Source: Neoscytalidium dimidiatum
Taxonomy: Eukaryota; Ascomycota; Dothideomycetes; Botryosphaeriales; Botryosphaeriaceae
Direction of reading: 5' to 3'
Assembly (NCBI GenBank): GCA_037367355.1
Contig: CM074702.1
Span: 1,860,001-1,924,000, forward strand
Length of the DNA: 64,000 nucleotides
Positions 1-10,911 of the stretch are shown here, piece after piece; within the stretch, counting starts at the first letter, position 1, and each line of letters opens with the position of its first letter. A program made the position numbers and the translations under genes. The notes under the pieces were generated by a model. That model was not told the DNA's origin. It made no database searches and worked only from the letters and a program-made list of their open reading frames with translations.

Positions 1-346
1 TGTGGAACTGCGTCATCTCGAATTTGGAGGCGGGCTTCGCACGCTACACCGGCTGTCAGCGAGGTGTTCATCGTAGATTGGCGCAGCTGCAGCTAGAAAA
101 CGCTCGGGGCGCGTTGAGATGCTCGCAAGGTGGGGAATGGATACGTACGTAGATTTCAAGCTTCTTGTAGAGGCCATAGTTCATGATCAGACTGTGGGCC
201 ATGCGTATGCGATGCGGCTTCATGGGATGGCCAGCGACATACGCGTAGTTGCCCACATCGGAGTCGTAGAAATAGGCGACTTTCTTCGGCTGAGAGCTGC
301 CGTTGACGTTAAAGTCGTCGAGCGGAGGAGCACCAGCGCCCACCAT
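1..346 (-). CDS. RPD3: Rpd3-type class I histone deacetylase, N-terminal part (cut by window edge)
   Basis: Class I zinc-dependent lysine deacetylase, the catalytic subunit of Rpd3/Sin3 co-repressor complexes in fungi. Exon 1 is 149-346 (ATG at 346) and exon 2 runs from 43 off the left edge. The 105-nt intron (44-148) has a GTACGT donor and a TAG acceptor. Splicing joins ..YKKLEIY to [14 protein letters not shown], which reproduces the highly conserved family start ([20 protein letters not shown], then NYGLYKK). Only about 80 residues are present, so the catalytic His/Asp residues lie outside the window. The gene is divergent from RPN11, with 451 bp between the two start codons. Family assignment is very secure; whether it is the Rpd3 or a Hos-type paralogue rests on the N-terminal block, which fits Rpd3 best. 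Confidence 0.95.
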
Positions 347-797
347 TGCTGCGACTAGCTAGAGCTGCGACAGGAGGAATGAAACGAGGACTCAGAGCGC
401 AAGGGCAAAAATGGGCGAGGAGATGTATAGGGAAGAGGATGCGGGGCCGGCGGGAGCTCTCTGCGCGGCGAGAGCGTGCGAGCAGAAGAGCGCGGCACTC
501 TGGGCCATGCAATGGAGGGCGCGCCACGCGCGGGTTGAAAGCGGTGAGCGGCGGGTGGCGGGCGGCGGACGGTGGTCTCGGCGCAGTTGTTCCGGCGCTC
601 CGACGCTCAGTCGCCGCTACCTCTAGCGTCAGCTCCGCCGGGAGCTCCAGCGCCTCACACGCTGCACAACATCCTCCCGCGCCGCTGGTCCATCTTCCAT
701 CGTGCTGCCAGCCCTCTCATACCTGCTCCACTACCTCCCCACCCCCCGACCGACCTTCCTCTTCTCGTAACTCTGCCCCACACGGCATCACTCCAGC
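347..797. promoter_or_regulatory. Shared divergent promoter interval of RPD3 and RPN11
   Basis: The 451 bp between the divergent start codons must hold both 5' UTRs and both promoters. It is GC-rich on the RPD3 side and pyrimidine-rich (CT tracts, about 650-790) just upstream of RPN11. I see no clear TATA box. Several open frames cross it, but they overlap each other on both strands and look non-coding. Confidence 0.6.
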
Positions 798-2085
798 ATG
801 GATCGCCTAAACCGCATGCTCGCCGCCGCGCAGGGCATGAGAGATGCCGGCCCAGCTCAAGTACGTTGCCTCCTGCTGCCACACTTCTTCTTTCTGCTGC
901 TATTCTGCCGACATGGATCCTTTCCCCTACCCTGATGGATGGTATGCGGACTGGTATTTTGTATGCCACCGCACCATGGCTCCGACGAGCGCGCGTTGCT
1001 TCCCCAAGCTCGCAAGCTAACAGAAGGCTCCTTCAGGACACGAATCTCATCGATAACTCCGAAACCGTCTACATATCTTCCCTCGCCCTCCTCAAGATGC
1101 TGCGGCACGGCCGTGCTGGTGTGCCGATGGAAGTCATGGGCCTGATGCTGGGTGAATTCGTGGATGACTACACCGTGCGGGTAGTCGATGTCTTCGCTAT
1201 GCCCCAGAGCGGTACTGGCGTCAGTGTTGAGGCTGTGGATCCAGTGTTCCAGACAAAGATGATGGACATGCTGAGGCAGACGGGACGGTAAGGAACATTC
1301 CACACATGGGCCGCACTTAGGATAACGCCCTGACATGACGCGACGATTAGGCCGGAGACCGTTGTCGGCTGGTACCACTCGCATCCTGGTTTTGGATGCT
1401 GGCTGTCTAGTGTCGACATCAACACGCAGCAATCCTTCGAACAGCTTACACCCCGCGCCGTCGCTGTTGTCGTAGACCCCATCCAGTCGGTCAAGGGCAA
1501 GGTCGTCATCGATGCTTTCCGCCTAATCAACCCTCAGACTCTCATGATGGGCCATGAACCTCGGCAAACCACGTCCAACTTGGGTCACCTCAACAAGCCC
1601 TCAATCCAAGCGCTCATTCACGGTCTCAACAGGCACTACTATAGCATAGGCATCAACTACAGGAAGACAGGGTTGGAAGAGAATATGTTGATGAATTTGC
1701 ACAAGCATGTCTGGACAGAGGCACTGGAGATGGACGATTTCAAGCAGGAGGGTGAGAAGAATGTGGAAAGGCTGAAGAGATTGGTTAGCCTGGCTGAGGG
1801 CTACGAGAAGAGGGTGAAGGAAGAGACGGAGCTTTCAAAGGAGCAGCTTAAGACAAGATACGTGGGCAAGGTGGATCCTAAGAAGCGTACGTTTTTTCTT
1901 TTAGTCAGAGTCTCGTGAGCTCTACTGACTGTCATACAGATATTGAGGATGTCGGCCAACAGCTCATTGAGGACAACATCGTTGCTGTGTCGAGGCAGAT
2001 GATCGACAAGGAAGCATGCTTACCCAAGAACGCTGGCGCAAACGGCGCCGTTAATGGCGAGATGGAAGTCGATGATGAGCTATGA
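798..2085 (+). CDS. RPN11: 26S proteasome lid deubiquitinase Rpn11 (JAMM metalloprotease)
   Basis: Zinc metallo-isopeptidase of the 19S lid that removes ubiquitin chains from substrates entering the proteasome. Exons are 798-860, 1037-1287, 1351-1886 and 1940-2085, giving 331 residues, the normal family length. The MPN+/JAMM site is complete: Glu53 in MEVMG, then His114-Ser-His116, Ser124 and Asp127 in [16 protein letters not shown]. The strongly conserved blocks [20 protein letters not shown] and [18 protein letters not shown] frame it. The C-terminal half carries the helical region that packs against Rpn8, and the protein ends in an acidic MEVDDEL tail. The short exon 1 (21 residues) was chosen because it begins at an ATG after a CT-rich leader, ends at a GTACGT donor and opens with the family-like MDRLNRML. 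The long open frame running from 572 into exon 2 crosses intron 1 and is an artefact. Confidence 0.97.
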
Positions 2086-2279
2086 CCCATGACATCTGTG
2101 TATAATACACAATTCTGGAGTGCTAAGCGCTGGAGTATACCGGATAGACTTAACTGGCGCGGCTCTCCAGTGATGGAATGAAATAAATATAATCGAAGGC
2201 GATAAACATTGAGATCTTGCCGCTTGGTCTGAAGCTCCACGATTAGCTCGCTACTGTACTGATTAAGTAGCACTGGAAC

Positions 2280-3530
2280 CTTTCTTAGGGTGACTCAGAT
2301 CAGTAGTATAGTTCGGTTTCTAAGACCAATGATAAAGTTTTTAGTTTACCATATATACTCTACGATTTACCTACCAGTTGAAGCAGCCTTCCGATCCACC
2401 TTAAGTAAAACTAGTATAAAAGGGATTATAACTTTTAGGAAGATTCAATGAGACTCTAATCTCTATAGACGAGTTCCTATCTACCTTTACGGATACTCCT
2501 CGTTAGAGTATAGAGATCCGGCAGAAAATCGTATAAAGAAGCAATTATATATATCCGATTCCCGCTAAGAGCGTTGGGGGAAATTTACGACCAGACCCTC
2601 GGTTTAGCTATATTCTCTTATTAATAGATTAGTTCCTCTAATCTTTAAAAAATTTCTCTCCTTTACTCGTTATATACGGCTCTAAAGCTAATTCTACGAC
2701 CTTTTAAATTTAAACTAGCCGCCCCGTTTTAAGTAACGCTTTAAGTATATATTAAGTAAATATACTACTATCTCTAGCCTCTAATTATACTACTTTTTAT
2801 TACGCTTCTAATAGAAATAGTACTAATAGATTACCTAGAGATTACTAGATAGCTTTTAGAGTAATTACTTTATAGAGTAAGCTAAGACTTTTACTAATAT
2901 AACGGCTACGACTTTTTACTTCTAACTATCTATTAGTATATAATTTTTCCTTTCTACTACTAATCCTCTACTCTTTTCTCTTTAGCTTAGAAACTTAGTT
3001 AGCTTATATTTAAATCGAACTTAGATTCTTTAAGATTCTAATACTTTTAGTTCTTTAGCTTATATACTTTCTATACTATCTCTAAGCTATCTTAGTTATA
3101 AATGGAATATTATATATCTATTCGGCCTTATAGTAGAAGAGAAAACTAGGGCCTAGCCGTAAATTAAATAAGGGACCTCTTATAGTTTAGAAAGGGCTCT
3201 TAAAGTAAGAATCGTAACTACTAGACTAGTTTTATTTACTCTATTAGTCGTAATATTAAAGAGGAAGAGAGGATATAGCTACTTATCTACTACGCCTCTA
3301 ATACTTTATAAAAGATATTTCGGCTCTAAGAAGAAATAAGTTAAGCTTTTAAAGACTCTAGTAAGCATTTAAATCTAGTACTATATATCGCTATTTAGGA
3401 GGTGTAAACGCCGCTACGGTAGTATTAAAACCGGGTAACTATAGAAGAGTATAGTTATTACTACTAATTAATAGCTTAGGGAGGCTAATAAATTACTTAG
3501 GCTATATTTATTCTCGGTATACTATGGAAA
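2280..3530. repeat. AT-rich, RIP-degraded repeat relic
   Basis: A sharply bounded AT-rich block between RPN11 and msrA. From about 2597 to 3500 the dinucleotides CpA and TpG are almost absent (one TG near 3103, one CA near 3366, one TG near 3403), whereas TpA is abundant and CpG is still present. This is the footprint expected from C-to-T mutation at CpA on both strands, that is, repeat-induced point mutation. Stops occur in every frame and no protein can be read. The edges (2280-2597 and 3500-3530) are less depleted. It is probably a dead transposon, but its class cannot be told from the sequence. Confidence 0.8.
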
Positions 3531-4171
3531 CTAAATGGAACTTTCATATTTTTGTAGCTGCTGAATTTAATTGAAATTTAAAGTAGGTTGTCAGAACAAG
3601 CGTCTTCCGGGGAAGTAAGCTTCACATATCGAGAATAGAATCAGTAATATGGCTTTACACAATTGCAACATGCTGGCTGATTTGTGTTTCAAGAATTGTG
3701 ACGGCTTAAAAGATTATGGAATCAACATTCCTATATTGATGCTAAGCACTTATGTTCTATGCCTTGTGAGGAAGGTTGTTTGAATCATGCGACCAGCTGA
3801 CGCACGAAAAGTGTGAGAAGTGACTCAATTGCCTCACGTAAGTGACTGCATATAGTAGTTGACATGAGGCAGCACAATTATATGGATTTGAACGGAAACC
3901 GTGTAGAGGAAAGGTTCGGGGTCCAGACATCATGGCCCGTAATCAATGACGCAATACGGATCCGACTGGCACTCATCGGAGGCGAATGACTCGCGCCAGC
4001 TCTCCGATAAAAAGAATAGCTCCCGCAACCGTCTTCACAACCCCGCGACCCAGAAGCCTCCGCACCTCTGTCTGTCGACCGAACGGAAGCCACATCGCCG
4101 CAGACCTGAATCGCATCTTCATCTTTTCCGCATTAACCCCGCTCTTCGACCTACTAGCCGGCGACACGACA
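3531..4171. other. Intergenic, upstream of msrA
   Basis: Normal base composition returns here. It holds the msrA promoter and leader. An open frame starting at 3986 is in frame with msrA and would add 62 residues, but that extension does not resemble the family. I see no other gene. Confidence 0.5.
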
Positions 4172-4877
4172 ATGACCACAATGAGCAGCCTCTTCACGCG
4201 TTTTATGCGCCCATTCTCCTCCGGTCCACTGCTCGCTGTCGAGAACGGTGCCAACGGCGTCGCAAGTGGTAACTACCAAAAAGCAACGGTCGCAGCCGGT
4301 TGCTTCTGGGGCGTCGAACACATCTATCGCAAGACCTTCTCAAACAAGGGCCTCATCGACGCGAAGGTCGGCTACATCGGTGGCAATACTACGCACCCGA
4401 GCTATCGACAAGTCTGTGGAGGCGACACGGGGCGTATGTTGATTCTACATAAAATAGCGGGATGTGGCTGTCATGTTGATAATTGAATACTAATGTGGAT
4501 ATTTTTGAACAGACGCGGAGGGCCTGCAGGTCACTTTCGATCCAGAGAAGATCTCATACAGGCAACTTATCGAATTTTTCTACACCATTCATGACCCGAC
4601 ACAGCTAAATTTCCAGGGTCCTGATCGAGGCACCCAATACCGTAGCGCAATCTTCTTCCACTCGCCGGAACAGGAGGCTATTGCAAAAGATGTTACTGAG
4701 CGCGCCAATAAAGAGTGGTGGGACGGCAAGATTGTCACGAAGATTGTTCCCGCTGGTGAATGGTGGGACGCCGAAACGTATCACCAATTGTACCTTGACA
4801 AGAATCCTGGTGGATATGAGTGTCCTACGCATTTCATTAGAAGGCTTCCGCCGTTGAGCCAGCCTGAGAGTTCATAA
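4172..4877 (+). CDS. msrA: Peptide methionine-(S)-sulfoxide reductase MsrA
   Basis: Reduces the S-epimer of methionine sulfoxide in free or protein-bound methionine, using thioredoxin for recycling; part of oxidative-damage repair. Exons are 4172-4433 and 4513-4877 (GTATGT donor, ACAG acceptor), giving 208 residues. The catalytic motif GCFWGVEH places the nucleophile at Cys44. The junction restores the family block CGGDTG-HAEGLQV. The later blocks [20 protein letters not shown] and [18 protein letters not shown] are typical of the MsrA fold. The chosen start gives a basic, hydroxylated leader ([17 protein letters not shown]) that could be a mitochondrial presequence. The upstream in-frame ATG at 3986 is possible but less likely. 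It is convergent with the GFA-fold gene, 325 bp away. Confidence 0.95.
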
Positions 4878-5202
4878 AAGGACTCGCAAAGCGAGATAAA
4901 ATGATGTAAATAACACGAATGGTAAAGTAGGTATAGGCAGTGGAAATGTAAGGGTGGCAAGACGACGGTACGTAATTTAAGCCTTTTCTTGTCACATGTA
5001 AGCAAATTTAGGGTGCATCTCTCTTCGTATATATAAACTCGTCAATCCTTTGAACTTAGCATCTTCCAACGCGAAAATAATCACTTGGTTCCAGCCAGGC
5101 TGAATATGCCACCGGTAACCACGCATACCCGTCCGCTCATCCGTCGTAATCCTCATACACTTTTCCACATTGTTCGCAAACTTTTCAGCACCGTTCGAAA
5201 GT
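4878..5202. other. Convergent 3' UTR interval (msrA / GFA-fold gene)
   Basis: It lies between two converging stop codons and contains the 3' ends of both transcripts. On the minus strand a second frame stays open past the GFA stop for about 66 codons; I read this as untranslated. Confidence 0.5.
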
Positions 5203-5697
5203 TTACGACGGGGGCAGGGTCTCGAAAGTCGTAGCAACCTCCTTCTCCCAAGCCAACTTGGCCTTCCCGAAGATCTCGGCTGCAGGCTTAAAGCTCTTGC
5301 TCTCGTCCAGAAGTCCGGTACGGAGGACGATTTTATCGTCACCCAGGGCGGTCTGGTGGTGATACGGGTGAGTGGTGCAGTTGGGGCAGTAGTAGCAATG
5401 AACAGGTTTGCCCGACTCGCCGGTATAGGTGTAAGCCTTAAGGTTGTCACCACCGGCGGTGAATTTCAACGCGCTCTTGGGAATGATCTGGTTGAGCGTA
5501 AAGGCGCCGCCAGACAAATATTTGCAGGTGTCGCAGTGGCTGTTCTATGGTTAGTCGAGTCAAGTGTTAAGCTGAAGGAAGCTCAATTAAGCTATGAGCA
5601 GGGTCACGAACCAGAGGATGTGGCTTGCCTGGTCGGGCTCGAGGGTAACCTCCCACTTGGTCTGACCGCAAGCGCAGTGGCCGTGGTAAGTAGTCAT
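5203..5697 (-). CDS. GFA / CENP-V fold protein (glutathione-dependent formaldehyde-activating-like)
   Basis: Small zinc-binding protein of the Mss4-like GFA superfamily, often annotated as glutathione-dependent formaldehyde-activating enzyme; most fungal members have no proven substrate. Exons are 5612-5697 and 5203-5539 (140 residues). The 72-nt intron was placed so that the junction reads SHIL-C-HCDTC; using the alternative AG a few bases upstream would create a stop. Zinc ligands are visible: Cys8 and Cys10 (HCAC), Cys29/31/34 (CHCDTC) and Cys77/80/83 (CYYCPNC). The protein ends at ETLPPS, near the usual family length. A TATA-like element lies about 125 bp upstream of the ATG. Function beyond the fold is not established. 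Confidence 0.88.
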
Positions 5698-5821
5698 TGT
5701 AGCTTTTGTAGCGGAATAGGAAGCGTGGAATATCAAGACTAGTCTGCTGGTGCTGCCTTAGGCAATGGAGTAATAGAGACTTGGGGCTGGTGTAAGGAAG
5801 GGGAGAAGGGTTGTAAAGCTA

Positions 5822-5828
5822 CTTATAT
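5822..5828 (-). promoter_or_regulatory. Candidate TATA box of the GFA-fold gene
   Basis: The minus strand reads CATATAAGT about 125 bp upstream of the start codon at 5697. Position and sequence fit a TATA box; nothing else supports it. Confidence 0.3.
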
Positions 5829-7641
5829 GCGAAGCTCGGAAGCAATCGATGTCAATCATCCTCCAGAAGAGAGGCGGGCCTCCCACACCACCGGTCATGG
5901 AACGGGTAGAGCTTCGCATGACCTCTGCCACTCATAGAGCCGAGTTGGGAGGTGTCAAAGCTTCTGGATCCGTCGACCCGCAGACAGGCGTCGATCGGAT
6001 CGCTGGGGGAAAGTTAGAGATGGCCGGGCCGGCGGGGCGCCAAACTCATGCCGCCCGGCCACTTCTAAAACGCTTCCAAATACTGACCTCGACACATTCC
6101 TATGACGTTAGCGTGAGGAGGGGCACAACGCCGCACGGGCCAGAAGGCGCGGGGCTGGCTTGACGCGCTGGCTCGCTTTCTCTCACGCTTCTCCACCGCC
6201 TTGTCTCTGCTCTTTGGCCTGTTCGGTCTTTGTACAATCGGGAGCTGAACCGATACTGATAGACAGCTTAATTCCAGTTTGTCTCCACAACTGGTCTGCT
6301 GAGCTAAGGTATGCCGCTGCTCAGCAAGCGCGACGATCCTCGATTTCCTCTGCTAATCAAAGAGCGAGAGGATTGATTCGTAGGGCCAAACCTCCCGCCA
6401 GCCAGCATGAGCCCATACCTATCCGCCCCCTCATCGAAGAGAGCCCAGCGGATTCCCGTCTTCCCTGCTAGTCAAACCCGCTCGCTCCCACGGAGTGCTC
6501 GGTCCGAGCTTCCTGCATGCCGGCTTCGTGAACCATGAGCCCCATGGCTCTTCAACTTCCTTCAAAAGTCCGAGTTGGACCTTACTCACAAATACGAAGG
6601 AGGGGAATATTCCAAATTTCAGACGTCTGACTCTGTTGCTCCGCCGCTTATCGCCAGCTGTGTCCACCCGGCTAAGAAGACGAACCACTGCCCGCCACCA
6701 CTAGTGGTTACGCTTATCGGCTGGTGTCGCCGCCTGATCTGCTCCGCCTTTTGCAGTGCCGCACCCCGGGGGTGCCGCTCGGAATTCCATTACGGCTGCT
6801 CCCGAGCAGCCAGGGTGCCAAGATGCTATTTGCATTTGCATCCCCCATCTCATCGGACAAAGGGTGACGACAAAGGCGTCCAGACCATCTCATTTCACAT
6901 CAGCATATGCCATCCATTCCTGGGCGGCTCTCGTATCTATCCAGCTACTCTTTACGTTCAATCACTGCGGCGGCTAGGGTAGTTCCGGGTGGGTTTGCGA
7001 CCTCCTCCAAATAGTAATGATAAGGGTAGCGCAATGAAGGTCACCACGTCTCGACCTCTAAAGCCTGGAACAAAGCAGCAATCTCGCGTTCCAACGCTGC
7101 GGAACCTGACTAATTCTACGGCGGAGTCCGGAATCATGCATAGGAAGTGGACCCTGAATTGCCTCTTCGGGATCATGTGCACTGCCGTAAGGATAGCAAG
7201 CTCTCGCGTATCCTCTCGCTTCGACAGATTCTTGCATATCTTCGATCGCGCAACTTTTATGTCAGACGTCAACTTGCAGAATCTTAAAAGCTATCACACA
7301 CGACAAGGATGCAAGCACATACATGTGGCTTCTTAGATATAGCCCGTGAATGATAGTAGAGGGCGCGTATATGTCATCATTTCGTGGCCTCTTGTGTCTA
7401 GACCAACAGTTTACTAACAATCGCTTACGTGGATATTCACATACGGTTGAATGATTCGATTACTGGGTCTCTGAAACGAATGTTGAAATCTCTTCTATTC
7501 TGACCCCTTTCGGTGCTTCTTTGCGTCGGTACATTACACTCGGATGGGCCACCGCACTTGGCTCATCGGCCGAGCGTTTACTCAGACCAACTAGCTTGGC
7601 TGAGAATATTCTCATACATATCCGAAAGACATATGTTTCAT
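5829..7641. other. Intergenic, no supported gene
   Basis: This 1.8 kb interval separates the GFA-fold gene promoter from the end of the amidase gene. Open frames of 60-135 codons occur on both strands, overlap each other and show no family motif or membrane pattern. I support nothing here beyond upstream and downstream flanks. Confidence 0.4.
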
Positions 7642-9569
7642 CTACTCAACCTCAAGTAATTGGTATTTTTGTCCGTTCTTCTCCAGGGCATCTTCTATTC
7701 TCTCCATAACGGCGAGAACCTTCTCCTCCTCGAGGCGCTGTCCGACAACCTGAACACCAACGGGCAACCCTTCCATTTTGATGGCATCATAGTGCTTATA
7801 TGCGCCCTTCGCGATGCCGTTAAGCTTTTTGAAGTTGAAGGAGGCTGGTAGCGCATCAAGCACGCGGTCGACGTGCGTGACAGGGATTATTCCGCAGGTA
7901 TAGTCAAGCTTTGACGATATCGTTAGAGCGGTTTGTTGGGACGCGTCATGCTGGGGAAGAAGGGGGTGTTTTGGCTGTCTTACCAGGTTGAACAGGAATG
8001 TGTATCCGCAACTGCTCACTGCGTCCTTCATACCATCATGAGGGACAGCAGGTGTAGCATTAGGAACGGTGATGAGGAAATCCATCTTAGCCTCTTGCTC
8101 CCACCAGTCATGCCACTTGGCCTTGTATGCTTCACGCTTGGACACCAGCTGCCATTGCTCGTAGGCGCTCTTCTCGTGCCAACCGCTCAAAAGATCCGCC
8201 CACAGAGGATCACGGCGTACATACTTCACCCAAAGATAATGTAGGTACTTAATTGGTCGAGGGAGTTTCACGTAAAAGGTCATTTGTGCGGCACCGGGAT
8301 CATTCCACTCGCCTGTGCGGAAGAACGACAGGAAAGTGCGGCAGCCATCAGCATTAAGAAGGTGCGAAGCTATCTTTAAAGCGTCATAGGGGGACGGAGG
8401 TGTTACGTCAAAGACTTCATGACCTTCGGCACTGAGGGCTGCAGCGACTTGCTGAAGGGCGCGGGCGCAGGCGGGTGACGGATCGACGACACCTGGTCGG
8501 CCGTTAGTAAGAACTGGTTAACGCATACGGAGTCACGTGTTGTTTACCATCAGTCCTCAAAACGCCGACACGAAATTTCTTCTTTTCGAGGTACTCATCG
8601 GTCACGCTCTCCCTCCACTCAATCGGGTGAACAGTGTGATCATACTTCCAGGGCTTCATGCCAATGAAGCTAGCGGTAAAGTAGTGAAGGTCGTTGAGAG
8701 TGCGTGCCATCGGGCTGAAGACGCTCGCAATACCCTCCTGGCCCGGCATGCTGGTGTTCATGCCCATCTTTGGCCAACGACCGGTAGAGCAACGTAATGA
8801 GTAGCAACCAGAGAAGTGGGCGGGGGCTCTCACGGACCCAGCAACATCAGACCCAATGCCGATGCGGCTACCACCAAACGCAAGCAAGGCGGACTCGCCG
8901 CCAGTCGAGCCGCCGGGAGAGTAGTTGTTGTTGTGAGGATTTGTGGTGCGACCCCACACGTCATTAGTCGATTCGAAGGATAGTAAAGTCACTGGTAGGT
9001 TGGTCTTGACAAAGGGGATCGCACCAGCATCCTTGAGGATGCGGACCATGGAGCCATCCTTTTCGTAAGGCTTTCCGGTGTTGCTTGAGTATCCGACGCT
9101 TACGTCGAAACCACCGACGGCAATCGAGTCTTTTAACGACACGGGGATGCCGGCGAGCGGGCCTTGCAGGTTGATCTCGCCCTTCTCGATCCAGTGCTCG
9201 GCTTCCGGGAACAAAATCTCGGTCACGCAGTTTGTCTTCTGCTGGGCGGCCACGGCGACCTTGGCATAGGTGCGCAGCACGTCGATAGGGCTCGTGACAT
9301 GGCCCTGCACTTCTTGCACTAGGTCCTGGATGGGTTTGCGCAGGATGGTGCGCTCAGAGGGCAGTAAGGGATACTGATATTCAGGAGGAAGTTTTGCAAT
9401 TTTGGAGGCGCGCTCGGCCTGTTTGCGCTGACTGTTGGCGGTGAGTGATGGGCTCAGAAATTAAGGGTCCGTGAGGTCTGGGGAGATGCGGGGAAGCTGC
9501 GGAGCAGCGATTTGGAGTAGCTACGTACCAATCGCGCCGATGCTGGAAGTAGTCGAGAGGGTAGACCAT
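7642..9569 (-). CDS. Amidase-signature amidase (FAAH / fungal acetamidase type)
   Basis: Serine hydrolase that splits amides to a carboxylate and ammonia or an amine. Exons are 9529-9569, 8548-9431, 7984-8492 and 7642-7908 (566 residues). The Ser-cisSer-Lys triad is complete: Lys114 in PVSLKDS, Ser189 in GGSTGGE and nucleophile Ser213 in GSDVAGSVR. The spacings of 75 and 24 residues equal those I know for mammalian FAAH (K142/S217/S241). Intron 2 (8493-8547) has an exact TACTAAC branch point. Intron 3 (7909-7983) is 75 nt with no stop, so retaining it would insert 25 residues in frame. The start at 9569 gives MVYPLDYFQHRRD; this first exon is short and the least certain part. The nearby permease and FMP42-like carrier would suit a role in nitrogen scavenging, but the true substrate is unknown. 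Confidence 0.92.
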
Positions 9570-10911
9570 TCTTGCGGGATTCTGTGGTCAGAGCTGCGCA
9601 AGAGAAGAGCAGAAGGCCGGATAGAAGAGGGGAAAGCCTCTGGAAAGAATGGAGGACGAGCTCGGAGGACTGGGTAGCTAGCCGTGAGCTGCCAGAGCTA
9701 TCTGCTGCTTATCGTCGGCTTTCGTCGGCTGCACATGCCGCTTGCGGCATGGCCGCTTCCCCAAGTCTCCCGCCAGCCGTCGAGGCGGGCGGAGAGAACA
9801 GACTAAACGACGACAGCCCGCTCAATACTGCTGGACCTGACTAACACACGCTCTCATCGCATGAAGGAGGCATCCTGGCGCCAAATGATGCCGAAGGCCG
9901 CCTCACGTCGGCCCGAGGCCAGGCTCAGCGGCTACCGGAGGCGGCACAGCAGCTGTCTCTCTCTCGGCCTACGCCTCTCACCATCACTGCGACAACACAC
10001 CCGCTGGCCTTGCAGGTAGGTACACGGTCCAGACCTGCAGATCATGGAGGCTGCGCCCATCGCCATCGTCTCCCCACTTGGCGCATATCCGTCTTTAGCC
10101 TGATCGCGCGGCTGTCGATGACCTGATGGGTGCGATCTCCCGTCCTGTCTCCATCAGCGCGCCAGCGGAACCAACTGCGATACATCCGCGCAAACGCCTC
10201 GGCGGGTGCAGAATCATGTTTCTCCAAAGCGTGGCTGAGCGGCGCCAGATGCGACAGAGCCGCACGCGTCAAGGCTGGGAGATGAGTGGCTGTCGTTGAA
10301 TGTTGCTGGTGCTTGGTGGCCAGAGCTCTTGCAGCTCTTGTGCGAGGCCTGCCAGAATAGCCGCCCAGCACAGACAGCCTCGCCATTCGCCCACCACTGC
10401 CGTGCCGATGTGCAGCGGCCCGTCGGGTTCGTCGTGGATCGCTCATTGGATCGACGAGCGTCTGCTAAGATCCTCTTGAAACCACCTTCTTTGCTGTGGA
10501 GTGTATTCACCTGTGCAAGAATAGAAACGGCCAGTGCGTCTTCATAGCTCTGCAGCCTGCTCAGCTCGAGCAAATGCAGTTATATAAGTTGCTGTGACGG
10601 CGCCGCTGTACTTACCTCTTCAGCACAACAATCAGTCCTCTCATCCAACAGTCTCTTCACGAATCTCCTTTATTTCATTCCATTTCTTTTTGTCGGTCCC
10701 TCTAGATCTGCATTTTGCCAAGTCCTTCCTTCGACGCAAAATCATTGCTGCTGCGTTTGGCACTCCCTTCCATACCGGCCAGCAACGAGCTACCATCCTT
10801 AATTGCTTTGACAGCAACCGATCCCTACCCAGGAGTTGATATCCTGTAGTCTTTCTCTCTAAAGCCCCTCCTCTTATTCCACCTGCCAGCCTTCCACGTA
10901 CCTTTTCAAGA
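9570..10911. other. Intergenic between divergent amidase and MARVEL-like gene
   Basis: It contains two promoters. The last 300 bp before the ATG at 10912 are rich in CT tracts, typical of the leader of a well-expressed fungal gene. Open frames on the minus strand (about 10042-10573) overlap one another and show no recognisable family. Confidence 0.4.
10581..10588 (+). promoter_or_regulatory. Candidate TATA box of the MARVEL-like gene
   Basis: TATATAAG stands 331 bp before the start codon and is followed by a long CT-rich stretch, the usual arrangement at strong ascomycete promoters with a long leader. Confidence 0.4.

Noticed and set aside
572..1291. 239-codon plus-strand frame
   Set aside because: It reads through intron 1 of RPN11; only its C-terminal part is real and belongs to RPN11 exon 2.
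4992..5202. Coding-like frame beyond the stop of the GFA-fold gene
   Set aside because: The GFA protein is already of normal length and the extra peptide matches nothing I know; more likely 3' UTR, although a sequencing frameshift cannot be fully excluded.
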